Part shown: in pieces, positions 19,801-27,278 of the stretch | Layout of the letters: each line of letters opens with the position of its first letter | Numbering within the stretch: the first letter of the stretch is position 1 | Assembly (NCBI GenBank): GCA_937941545.1 | Contig: CALDHI010000007.1 | Location: 1-43,480 of the forward strand | Reading direction: 5' to 3' | From: an uncultured Alphaproteobacteria bacterium | GTDB lineage: Bacteria; Pseudomonadota; Alphaproteobacteria; Micavibrionales; Micavibrionaceae | Length of the DNA stretch: 43,480 nt | Made by a program: the position numbers and the translations under genes | Notes under the pieces: generated by a model | Database searches by the model: none | Told to the model about the DNA's origin: nothing | Seen by the model: the letters and a program-made list of their open reading frames with translations, nothing else

Positions 19801-20383
19801 TATCACCAGCATTAAGGCCGTCGTCACCCGCTGTCGCAAATTCAATACCATGGTCAAGAATATTTTTTCCATCTTTACCATCAGCCGTAAATTCGTAAAC
19901 TGCTTGTGCTTTATCAACAATAAGATTTATTACATTTGTAATAGCGCCTTCTCCATCCGCACCAGGCGTAGCCCATTCTACTCCTTCATCCCATTTGTCT
20001 TTAACCCAGTCTGTAATACGGTCAGTGATAGTAGGCTCTCCATCGCCCGCACCACCGCCAGAAGCGGGGTCATCGCGATTGTCACTTTCATAGTTTTGAT
20101 AGTCAAAATTAGGGTCATAACTATGCCCTCCACCATTTTCAATGTCATTCCTAACATCATCAGGACCTATTTGTACTTCATTTGGATCACGACTAGTATA
20201 TGTTGGCTGATCATCATCACGATTGTCACTTTCATAAGTATTTTCTGTATCGTCATTGTTATCATGTGTACCCGTTTCTGTATTTGAACCGGTACTCGTT
20301 GTATTAACGTCAGGTGTTGCTGTATCTGCCGGATCTGGCATATGTAAGAAGTTCTCTAATGTGTGAAGCTTTAAAATGTTCAT
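16898..20383 (-). CDS. Large acidic cysteine-free protein of unknown family (1161 aa)
   Basis: Long ORF on the minus strand; no signal peptide or known catalytic motif recognised; internal repeats (YESDNRDD x2, GVEWATPGADGEG/YEFTADGKDGKN/GIEFATAGDDGLN, PVVDGTPPSETPTT/PVVDDTPPSEAPTT); C-terminus TPTQQLDLA. Confidence 0.85.
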   Translation of the reverse strand: MNILKLHTLENFLHMPDPADTATPDVNTTSTGSNTETGTHDNNDDTENTYESDNRDDDQPTYTSRDPNEVQIGPDDVRNDIENGGGHSYDPNFDYQNYESDNRDDPASGGGAGDGEPTITDRITDWVKDKWDEGVEWATPGADGEGAITNVINLIVDKAQAVYEFTADGKDGKNILDHGIEFATAGDDGLNAGDNILTALANQLPKGDFAEYDANGDVIPGSVDASDLFTQVGKDMLVGATEVITNGLIPSILTGNPQYALRELGQAIGVNALLKPFGLSIEDIEERVEGWGNAAQDRVEEELTTALGLDPDALDPEKLQAQAETFVADRAQAIVEENIGMTFEEAEAQARVEVDAVVDKIESRAEVAKDQVTENARAAYNNLRGTDAEPLEEGASVTGTAAVTTETLENGNTVQETPLGTIERTPEGSIAAYTTPNGTQLGPDAVRYSTNENGERVTETPVGVVVEPAASDDAQAPNGEAITQEVTVTITQNETSWLDYFTPNNDGPIDWTTGYENNESPALALAGSDALELLEVLAPEEYTNLMAEIETQYNEYFALQDSSLSLATDAYLSVQSSDVVLKNDGFDSVEDYIAAHIGPATDIVELYKDVDPANLTPMQLAQKNTAEAIVEADANGLASGTSIDRVQQFLIEPFEQANVDLYTSVSADARAEYEGLSPAESWDQILETAGLSRTEFDAKIDDIMNDNAGDLVQSAVELDALFNDIENAQPAGVSLSEYPASVVNLMDATGKLAKLDTLAVGLEQNTMRVVRFSEAIYGYTNDENLPDPNIAIRENAIEGVISIVNTMNSALDNNIPIGNPGDGIIANGNLNDFLETYGYEVEADGSLSGGSVDGLAQDEVNLVFSAVSLYNASTREGATTTEIQARAEQFVTEAEAFQNAHPTVDNETLTVEPNDPTPEPVVDGTPPSETPTTPVVDDTPPSEAPTTPVTEEEPTEAPTAQPTVDPVYANLETLYEASQHRLTVARESGDPQELYGALLSSRETNQALSDYHQTQSYSGDEDWFDKNAGAVAYHNAELENLDVPEPASNTDASYAALPTDTQDFASNDVADSAIPDSVTNIFRPESQGAIMSFDDVMANAQFSAEVNAEALETSTLAVSRPFDSVNGEVYSDSGVSSAVIVNNPTLQENEVVTPTQQLDLA

Positions 20384-20439
20384 GATGTAACCCTAACTAC
20401 CTGTTTATTTTTTGTTCTTTAGCAATTATGGGTAAAAGA

Positions 20440-20456
20440 GTTGAATAAAAAGTTAA
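20440..20456 (-). promoter_or_regulatory. TTAAC-type motif upstream of the 1161-aa gene
   Basis: Minus strand TTAACTTTTTATTCAAC about 57-73 nt before the ATG, followed by CATAAT-like -10; resembles the motif upstream of the 390-aa gene. Confidence 0.35.
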
Positions 20457-20591
20457 TATCGAAAAGTTTTCTTTCTACTTAAATCTCGGTACATAATTGC
20501 GCGCTTATAATAGAATTATATATTATGTGAAGAATGAAACGCAAATTTGCCCTCGTAAGTCATTGATATATATGACGTAAATAGATAAAAC

Positions 20592-20632
20592 TTAACCTCA
20601 TTTAGACCTCATTAACTATTCTATGATAAAAT
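20592..20632 (+). promoter_or_regulatory. Putative promoter region with TTAAC boxes and direct repeat
   Basis: CTTAACCTCATTTAGACCTCATTAACTATTCTATGATAAAAT: ACCTCATT repeated 11 bp apart (20595-20602, 20606-20613), TTAACC at 20592, TTAAC at 20612, -10-like TATGATAAAAT just upstream of the lipoprotein start. Confidence 0.35.
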
Positions 20633-20638
20633 ATTTAT

Positions 20639-21193
20639 ATGAGAAAATTCGTTAAAAATTTAATGTTATGCTTCGCTACCATCGGCTTAAGCTCTTGTTC
20701 AGGTGTATTACCTGTCCCAGGAGGGAAAAGTACAATTAATGATAGCTTCTATGAATCAAACACAGAACTAAAAGCAAAGTTAGAGGATTTAAAAGCAGGC
20801 ATGACGGAAAAGGTTGTCTTCGCTAAATTGGAACGTCATAAAGACGAGCTTCTGAAATTAAACAGACAATCTATTATTGCCGCAATGTATGGTGGGCAAA
20901 ATTCACCCTATACTTTGGGTTCAGCGATCAATCCTTATAAAGACATCAATATTAAATCTCTTACAGGGTATGAACTTAAATACCGTATCGTAAAATTGAA
21001 GCACGGGCTTAAGTCCCCTATCTCAATTCGCACAGACGAAGTGGGCTTTGATTATTCAGCAACGCTTATCTTTAAAGATGGTATCTTATTTGAAGAACCT
21101 ATTATTGCCGGTGGTATGATTGATAATAGCAAAAGCCGAACCGTCTTTGACTACCTCAATCCAGGAATGATTATGAAAGGCGCTGGCCTATAG
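20639..21193 (+). CDS. Putative lipoprotein of unknown function
   Basis: MRKFVKNLMLCFATIGLSSCSGVLPVPGG: signal peptide plus lipobox; complete ORF. Confidence 0.75.
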   Translation: MRKFVKNLMLCFATIGLSSCSGVLPVPGGKSTINDSFYESNTELKAKLEDLKAGMTEKVVFAKLERHKDELLKLNRQSIIAAMYGGQNSPYTLGSAINPYKDINIKSLTGYELKYRIVKLKHGLKSPISIRTDEVGFDYSATLIFKDGILFEEPIIAGGMIDNSKSRTVFDYLNPGMIMKGAGL

Positions 21194-21224
21194 CCACACG
21201 CCTTTATTCATGCTTATATAATGC

Positions 21225-21992
21225 ATGCCAATACCTATCCGCGATGACTTCCCTACTCCAATTGATAAACTTAAATGGGTTATGCAATGTTTGCGTGACC
21301 CTGAAAACGGTTGTCCGTGGGATTTAGAGCAGACGTTTGAATCCATAGTCAAACATACTATTGAAGAGGCTTACGAGGTTGTAGACGCCATTGAGAACGG
21401 CTCTAAGGACGATTTACACGAAGAATTAGGCGATCTTCTCTTCCAAGTCATATTATATGCTCAAATTGCCAGCGAAGACGGTGCATTTGATTTTGACAGC
21501 GTTACACAAGGCGTGGCGGATAAAATGCTCTCTCGCCACCCTCATGTCTTTGGGGATATAGAAGTCAGCGCCGCGAACGATGTCAACGCCATTTGGGAAG
21601 CCCAAAAATCAAAAGAAAAAAAAGGGCAAAACACGCTCGACAACATTACACTTGGTCTACCCGCGTTAATGCGTGCACAAAAGATTTTGAAAAAAGCCGC
21701 TAAAACTGGATTTGAATGGCCAACAAGTGAGAAAGCTTTAGAAAAAGTTCACGAAGAACTCACAGAATTTCAAGAAGCAACATCACCAGAAGATAAAGAA
21801 GAAGAGTTTGGCGACTTGTTATTCGCCATGACAAATTATGGACGAATGAATAATATTGATTGTGAGGAAGCCTTACGCAAAGCCAATGAAAAGTTTATCA
21901 CGCGCTTTAAAGACATGGCAAAAGCGACCCATCCTGATTTAAAAGACTTGTCGCTTGATGAAATGTTATCCCTTTGGAAACAAGTTAAATAA
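21225..21992 (+). CDS. mazG: Nucleoside triphosphate pyrophosphohydrolase MazG
   Basis: LKWVMQCLRDPENGCPWDLEQTFESIVKHTIEEAYEVVDAIENGSKDDLHEELGDLLFQVILYAQIA; duplicated EExxE-type motif. Confidence 0.96.
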   Translation: MPIPIRDDFPTPIDKLKWVMQCLRDPENGCPWDLEQTFESIVKHTIEEAYEVVDAIENGSKDDLHEELGDLLFQVILYAQIASEDGAFDFDSVTQGVADKMLSRHPHVFGDIEVSAANDVNAIWEAQKSKEKKGQNTLDNITLGLPALMRAQKILKKAAKTGFEWPTSEKALEKVHEELTEFQEATSPEDKEEEFGDLLFAMTNYGRMNNIDCEEALRKANEKFITRFKDMAKATHPDLKDLSLDEMLSLWKQVK

Positions 21993-21993
21993 C

Positions 21994-23166
21994 TTATCCT
22001 AGACCATTACCCGTAATATTAAATGTAGAACTATTAGTCGCTGGATCATAGCTTGGTGTAGCTGGCTCTGCAACTTGCTGAACGCCTGAATTGACTTGAC
22101 TAAAGGATGCCGTTGCCAATCCACCTTGACCAATGGTTATATCACTTCCATCATTTTCTACAACAATATGCCCATTTTCGATTAAAGCTATATTTGCGGC
22201 ATTCTGCGCTTGTAGTTGCAATAACGCTTGAAGCTCAGTTAAGGTGCTTGCCTCATTCGCTTCTACCGTATCTATAACGCTATCTATATTAGGCGCCACA
22301 TCAGATCCTGCCAAATCAAGATCTTCTTCATACTGGAAGCCATCTTCTACTTGAGAGCTAACGCCTCCGGAGGCTGGTGGTTCTGCTATGTCTGCCACTG
22401 ACGCTACATCAGGTTCACCATAATACTCCAAGTATGCAGATTCTTGAGCGGCAAAATGCGCAGCAAACTTTGGTATCGCCTCTTCATCAATAATAGGTGA
22501 CGCCTCTAAGCCTTCAAGCAGTTGCTCATGATACTCTCTATAAGCTTCAATATTTGGAAAATTCTCGGCAAAACCTTCGATGTCATCAGTCTCATAGTTG
22601 CTAACTAAATCCCTAGTCTCAGTAAGGCGGCGCATTAAATCCTCCATGCCTTGCCCTGTTCCGTCTTGTGACAAAAGCAAGTTTACATCCATCTCTTGCT
22701 GGACCTCAACGCGATTATCAGTGAGATCTCCGCTAGAAATACGATCATTCATTTCGTTTGCTAATTCTTGTGCGCGTAGGTTTAGTGCATTTGCTGCCTC
22801 TATATTTCCCTCATTACCAATACGGGATTCGGCAGCGGCCAGTTCGCGCAAGCCTTGAATATAATCTTCATATGAGTCGGCGCTCGTTGGCTTAAGTTCA
22901 AGGTTTGCTAATTTTTCACCTGCCTCATCACGTAAATCTATTTTTACGTCATGTATGTCAGAAAATATTTCTTGCTGTACTTCATCTAATCCAGCGGGTT
23001 GATTTGCTGCAGGAAGCCTGTACTGAGCATCAATTTGTTCAAGTGCAATATTATAAAGCTGTAACAGATCATCAGAAGACATATCCTCAATAGACGGCTG
23101 ATTAACCAATTCTGACGTTGGTTGCACACTCGTTGGCCTATTTGGAATATCTGTATTGCTAATCAT
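21994..23166 (-). CDS. Acidic cysteine-free protein of unknown family (390 aa)
   Basis: Complete ORF MISNTDIPNRPTSVQ...SSTFNITGNGLG; Asp/Glu/Ala-rich, predicted helical, no recognisable domain. Confidence 0.8.
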   Translation of the reverse strand: MISNTDIPNRPTSVQPTSELVNQPSIEDMSSDDLLQLYNIALEQIDAQYRLPAANQPAGLDEVQQEIFSDIHDVKIDLRDEAGEKLANLELKPTSADSYEDYIQGLRELAAAESRIGNEGNIEAANALNLRAQELANEMNDRISSGDLTDNRVEVQQEMDVNLLLSQDGTGQGMEDLMRRLTETRDLVSNYETDDIEGFAENFPNIEAYREYHEQLLEGLEASPIIDEEAIPKFAAHFAAQESAYLEYYGEPDVASVADIAEPPASGGVSSQVEDGFQYEEDLDLAGSDVAPNIDSVIDTVEANEASTLTELQALLQLQAQNAANIALIENGHIVVENDGSDITIGQGGLATASFSQVNSGVQQVAEPATPSYDPATNSSTFNITGNGLG

Positions 23167-23214
23167 AATAAAAAGTCCCTTTTATAACTTCATCTTTCAT
23201 TTTATCGAATAAAG

Positions 23215-23229
23215 GTTAATAAAAGTTAA
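23215..23229 (-). promoter_or_regulatory. TTAAC-type motif upstream of the 390-aa gene
   Basis: Minus strand TTAACTTTTATTAAC about 49-63 nt before the ATG, followed by CGATAAAAT; compare 20440-20456. Confidence 0.35.
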
Positions 23230-23246
23230 AGTGGAGGGAATTATTA

Positions 23247-24116
23247 TTATTTTTGTAGGTAATCTTTCAAGAGGAAGTCATAGATAACCTGCCAATTTTC
23301 TTCATCTGGCGCACAGATAAGGCCACCGCGCTCATCCCCTGCTTTATAAGCAGACTTGTCCCATTTACGCACATAGCCACCAGATTCACGAAGCATCATC
23401 GCGCCCGTTAAGTGATCCCACGGACGAATACGTGAATAAAGAGAGAATTTTGCTTCACCCGCTAAGATATCTAGATACTCATGGGCACAACATAAATAAG
23501 TTTCAATATTACCAAATTCATTATCCAACACATTTTTAAGCTCAGTTTTCAGCTTTTCAGGTAAAAACTTACGACTAATGAAGCCACGCGTCTCATTCAA
23601 CGGTTTCGCGATTTGTGGGTACTTAACGCGCTTGCCCTGCAATTCAACACCGCTTCCCTGTTCTGCAACCGCCAAACGGTCATTGGGAATATCATAAATC
23701 CATCCTTGAACTACTTCGCCACCCTGCACTAGCGCAATGATGGTCGCAAAGACAGGCTTTCCATGGGCAAAATTATGCGTGCCATCAACGGGGTCAATGA
23801 CCCATATTGGATCGCTTTGTGAGCCAATTAAACCAACATCAATTTCATTTTTAGAAACCGCTTCTTCACCCACAACCTGTGAGCCTGGTAAGATGTCTTT
23901 AAAAATACGTGTTAACTCAACCTCGGCTTCTAAATCTGCAATGGTGACCAAATCAGATGGCCCTGTTTTAGTTGATATCTCATGATCTTCTAGCTTTTGA
24001 AAACGTGGAACAATTTTATCAAGCGCAACTTGCTTAATTATGTCAGCGACTTTATCTGGGTTCATGAGCGGCATAGGGGAATAATCCTTCAAATCGGTTT
24101 TGGTTTGCGTCATCAA
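23247..24116 (-). CDS. Inositol monophosphatase family protein
   Basis: VVGEEAVSKNE...PIWVIDPVDGTHNFAHGKPVFATIIALV...RPWDHLTGAMMLRESGGYV. Start may be internal, as the ORF overlaps the hflX end. Confidence 0.93.
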   Translation of the reverse strand: MMTQTKTDLKDYSPMPLMNPDKVADIIKQVALDKIVPRFQKLEDHEISTKTGPSDLVTIADLEAEVELTRIFKDILPGSQVVGEEAVSKNEIDVGLIGSQSDPIWVIDPVDGTHNFAHGKPVFATIIALVQGGEVVQGWIYDIPNDRLAVAEQGSGVELQGKRVKYPQIAKPLNETRGFISRKFLPEKLKTELKNVLDNEFGNIETYLCCAHEYLDILAGEAKFSLYSRIRPWDHLTGAMMLRESGGYVRKWDKSAYKAGDERGGLICAPDEENWQVIYDFLLKDYLQK

Positions 24117-25404
24117 TATGCACGATCACCTCATTCATGTCGCCTGTTTCATTCATTTCGATAACTTCGGCGTTCTGATAAAGCCACGCCAGCGCCTTAC
24201 CATCTGTGACAGGAATATCGAACTGCTTATTTTTGGAATGGCGCGCCAGAAACGCATCAACGACCTCAAGCAAATTATCAACGCCCTCTCCCGTTTGGGC
24301 AGAGATGGGTAATATATTATCTTCAAATTTAGCATCACGCCTTACATCGTCTAAGCGCTCTTCGCTACAGACATCAATTTTATTGATAACTTCGTAAATA
24401 CGCTCGTCGCTATCATAATCAATGCCTAAGTCTTTCATGATTTTGATAACATCGCGCTTGTGTGCATTGTAATCATTCTGCGTGGCATCTCGTACGTGCA
24501 AGATAATATCTGCGTATTTTGTTTGATCCAATGTCGCTCGAAACGCTTCAATCAAATGCGTTGGTAAGTCTGAGATAAACCCAACCGTGTCAGAAACAAT
24601 AACAGATCGACCAGATGGCAACTCAATACGGCGCATTGTTGGGTCAAGCGTGGCGAATAACAGATTTTTTACAAAAACATTCGCTCCTGTTACGCGGTTA
24701 AATAATGTGGATTTCCCTGCGTTCGTATATCCCACCAAGGCGACAACAGGAAACGGCACACGCTCACGCGCTTTACGTCCTAGCTCACGCGTTTGACGTA
24801 CCTTTTCCAACTCTTTTTTCAGATTAGAAATACGTCCCGCAATCATACGGCGATCAAGCTCAATCTGGCTTTCTCCTGGCCCCCCAACGAAGCTTTGCCC
24901 ACCCCGTTGACGTTCCAAATGCGACCATGCTTTAACAAGGCGTGATTTTTGATAGTTCAATTGCGCTAGTTCAACTTGGATGCGCCCTTCTTTTGTTTGC
25001 GCGCGCGCTCCAAAAATCTCTAAAATCAATCCTGTACGATCAATAATCTTAACCTCAAATTGTTCTTCAAGGTTACGCTGTTGAACGGGTGTTAGCGTGT
25101 GATTGATAATCACAACATTGGGTTTATGCTCTTTAATGGCATCCGCGATATTATCGCGTGTCCCTTTACCGAATAAATGCCCCGCCTTGATTTGGCTAAT
25201 ATTCACGGGCATTTTGCAGGCAACTTCCAAATTAATGGCTTCCGCTAATCCTGCGGCTTCATCAATAGCCTGTTCTAAATCCCCGCGCTCCAATGTTGGA
25301 ATACGGGTGAAAATGGGATGGACGATTAACGCTGTCTCTTGTGTATCAGTATGAGTGTAAATAATAAATATTCTATTCTGTGGGAGTATCTTTATCTTCG
25401 CCAT
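24052..25404 (-). CDS. hflX: GTPase HflX
   Basis: [66 protein letters not shown]...[18 protein letters not shown]. Confidence 0.96.
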   Translation of the reverse strand: MAKIKILPQNRIFIIYTHTDTQETALIVHPIFTRIPTLERGDLEQAIDEAAGLAEAINLEVACKMPVNISQIKAGHLFGKGTRDNIADAIKEHKPNVVIINHTLTPVQQRNLEEQFEVKIIDRTGLILEIFGARAQTKEGRIQVELAQLNYQKSRLVKAWSHLERQRGGQSFVGGPGESQIELDRRMIAGRISNLKKELEKVRQTRELGRKARERVPFPVVALVGYTNAGKSTLFNRVTGANVFVKNLLFATLDPTMRRIELPSGRSVIVSDTVGFISDLPTHLIEAFRATLDQTKYADIILHVRDATQNDYNAHKRDVIKIMKDLGIDYDSDERIYEVINKIDVCSEERLDDVRRDAKFEDNILPISAQTGEGVDNLLEVVDAFLARHSKNKQFDIPVTDGKALAWLYQNAEVIEMNETGDMNEVIVHIDDANQNRFEGLFPYAAHEPR

Positions 25405-25633
25405 CTTCGAAAAGACTTAAAGGGCCACCTGGCATAATAGTAGAAATGGCATGTTTGTATATCAGTTGCACATGACTCTCACGGCGAAGCAACATAGAAA
25501 AATTATCAAACCAAGTCACAATTCCTTGCAGCTTTACGCCATTTACAAGGAACACGGTAACGGTCATTTTTTCTTTGCGGATTTTATTTAGGAAAACGTC
25601 TTGGACGTTTTGTGATTTTGTATTTGCGGACAT
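25373..25633 (-). CDS. hfq: RNA chaperone Hfq
   Basis: [61 protein letters not shown]. Confidence 0.97.
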   Translation of the reverse strand: MSANTKSQNVQDVFLNKIRKEKMTVTVFLVNGVKLQGIVTWFDNFSMLLRRESHVQLIYKHAISTIMPGGPLSLFEDGEDKDTPTE

Positions 25634-25728
25634 CTTAATCGATCCTTCTTCTCTTATATAATGGTTTGTTCAGTCAAACTCTTAGATTTACTTAATTAAA
25701 GGAGTCACCAGTGTTTCGCAAGCTTTTA

Positions 25729-26409
25729 TTAAGCCACCTGCTTCACCCCTTTGAAATGCTCAATCAGCTCTAATAAAGAGTGACAATGGTATTTAGGTGC
25801 ATATTTCTCAATTAAATCAGGGCGTGGCCCATCTGATTGTACGAACGCAACGTCACACCCCGAATTCTTTGCACAAAGAAGATCGGTTTCCGTATCACCA
25901 ACATATAGAATTTCAGACATCTTAGGCTTAGAAGGCATTTGCCCCAACGCCATTAATAACGGGTCTGGCGCTGGTTTGTCCTTATCGGCTTGCCCTGCCC
26001 CTAAAACCGTCTCAAATCTATCACGCCAACCCATGTGATCCATTTCAATCTCAAGCGTCTTGTGACGCTTATTACTAACAATCGCCATTGGCTTTTGTGT
26101 ATTATCAATATAATTGAAAAGCTGTAAAACGGCTTCCATTGGCTTGATGTAAGTTAAATGATGCGCTTCAACGTAATCATATAAAATTGTTTGGGCTTCA
26201 TCTGCCTTATCTCCATAAACAGTGGGATAATATTCCCGTGCCGATTGGCTGGCGCGCCCAAGGAAATCTTTCATAGTCCACAGTGCATGACCATAATGCG
26301 CCCGAACATGATTATGGGCATCTAATATTAATCCACACGTATCGACCAACGTGCCATCCCAATCAAAGATAATGGCCTTATAATTATCAATCATAAACCC
26401 GCCTCCCAC
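25729..26409 (-). CDS. HAD-superfamily phosphatase (phosphoglycolate phosphatase-like)
   Basis: AIIFDWDGTLVDTCGLI...PMAIVSNKRHKTLE...KPAPDPLLMAL...ILYVGDTETDLLCAKNSGC. Confidence 0.92.
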   Translation of the reverse strand: MGGGFMIDNYKAIIFDWDGTLVDTCGLILDAHNHVRAHYGHALWTMKDFLGRASQSAREYYPTVYGDKADEAQTILYDYVEAHHLTYIKPMEAVLQLFNYIDNTQKPMAIVSNKRHKTLEIEMDHMGWRDRFETVLGAGQADKDKPAPDPLLMALGQMPSKPKMSEILYVGDTETDLLCAKNSGCDVAFVQSDGPRPDLIEKYAPKYHCHSLLELIEHFKGVKQVA

Positions 26410-27278
26410 GATACCTGCTGTCCCCGAAGTCCTTCGACATAAGCACGATATTCATCATGAAGGACTTTAGACATCTCACCGCGTTTACCATCTGCAATAA
26501 TATGCCCATCAATATTGACAACAGGCACAGCAAAGGTTCCTGCACTTGAAATAAACGCTTCTTTTGCTTCATAGGCCTCTGTCGCAGTGAAAGAGCACTC
26601 TGTGATTTTATACCCTAAAGGTTCTGCAAGTTTTTTAAAGGCTGTCCTTGTTACACCATTTAGAATATCCGTTGAGACACCTCTTGTAATAATTTCGTTA
26701 TCTTGTGTTATAATCCACGCATTATTTGATGTGCCTTCGGTAATATATCCCTCATCATCAACCATCCACGCGTCATCATACCCTTCTTCAACAGCAAGCT
26801 GTTTTGTATATGATTGAGGTAGTAACAATGTGGTCTTAATATCACGTCTTGGCCACCTAATATCTGGCAATGTTTTTATCTTTAAGCCTTTTTCGTATAG
26901 CACATGATTATCATAATCATGGTTATAGGAAATTATCATCAAGGTCTGAGGCGTATCAGCGGCGGGGAATTTAAAATCACGTTTTGCGGTGCCGCGAGAA
27001 ATTTGAATATAAATTGCCGCGTTTTTCTGCTTGTTACGACGTAACGTTTCACGCATCAAAAAACGTAATGTCTCACGTTCTACTGGCATACGCATCTTAA
27101 GCTCGTTCAAAGACCTCTCTAAACGATCAAGATGTCCTGTCTCGTCCGCCAAATGACCGTGAATACACGCCACAACCTCATACACAGCATCTCCGAATAG
27201 AAACCCTCTATCCTCTGGAGAGATTGCCGCATGGGAAACGGGTAAGTATTGTCCATTTAAATAAATTATACGCGCCAT
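26391..27278 (-). CDS. dat: D-amino acid aminotransferase (class IV PLP)
   Basis: IIYLNGQYLPVSHAAISPEDRGFLFGDAVYEVVACIHGHL...EGYITEGTSNNAWIITQDNEIITRGVSTDILNGVTR. Confidence 0.93.
   Translation of the reverse strand: MARIIYLNGQYLPVSHAAISPEDRGFLFGDAVYEVVACIHGHLADETGHLDRLERSLNELKMRMPVERETLRFLMRETLRRNKQKNAAIYIQISRGTAKRDFKFPAADTPQTLMIISYNHDYDNHVLYEKGLKIKTLPDIRWPRRDIKTTLLLPQSYTKQLAVEEGYDDAWMVDDEGYITEGTSNNAWIITQDNEIITRGVSTDILNGVTRTAFKKLAEPLGYKITECSFTATEAYEAKEAFISSAGTFAVPVVNIDGHIIADGKRGEMSKVLHDEYRAYVEGLRGQQVSWEAGL

Noticed and set aside
19775-20287. 170-aa plus-strand ORF MICQRSQNIITSIK...
   Set aside because: Antisense shadow of the strongly supported 1161-aa frame; composition (Ile/Thr/Cys-rich) is not protein-like.
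24052-24116. IMPase/hflX 65-bp overlap as an unusual gene-within-gene
   Set aside because: Most likely an over-extended IMPase start; an internal Met ([12 protein letters not shown]) would remove most of the overlap.
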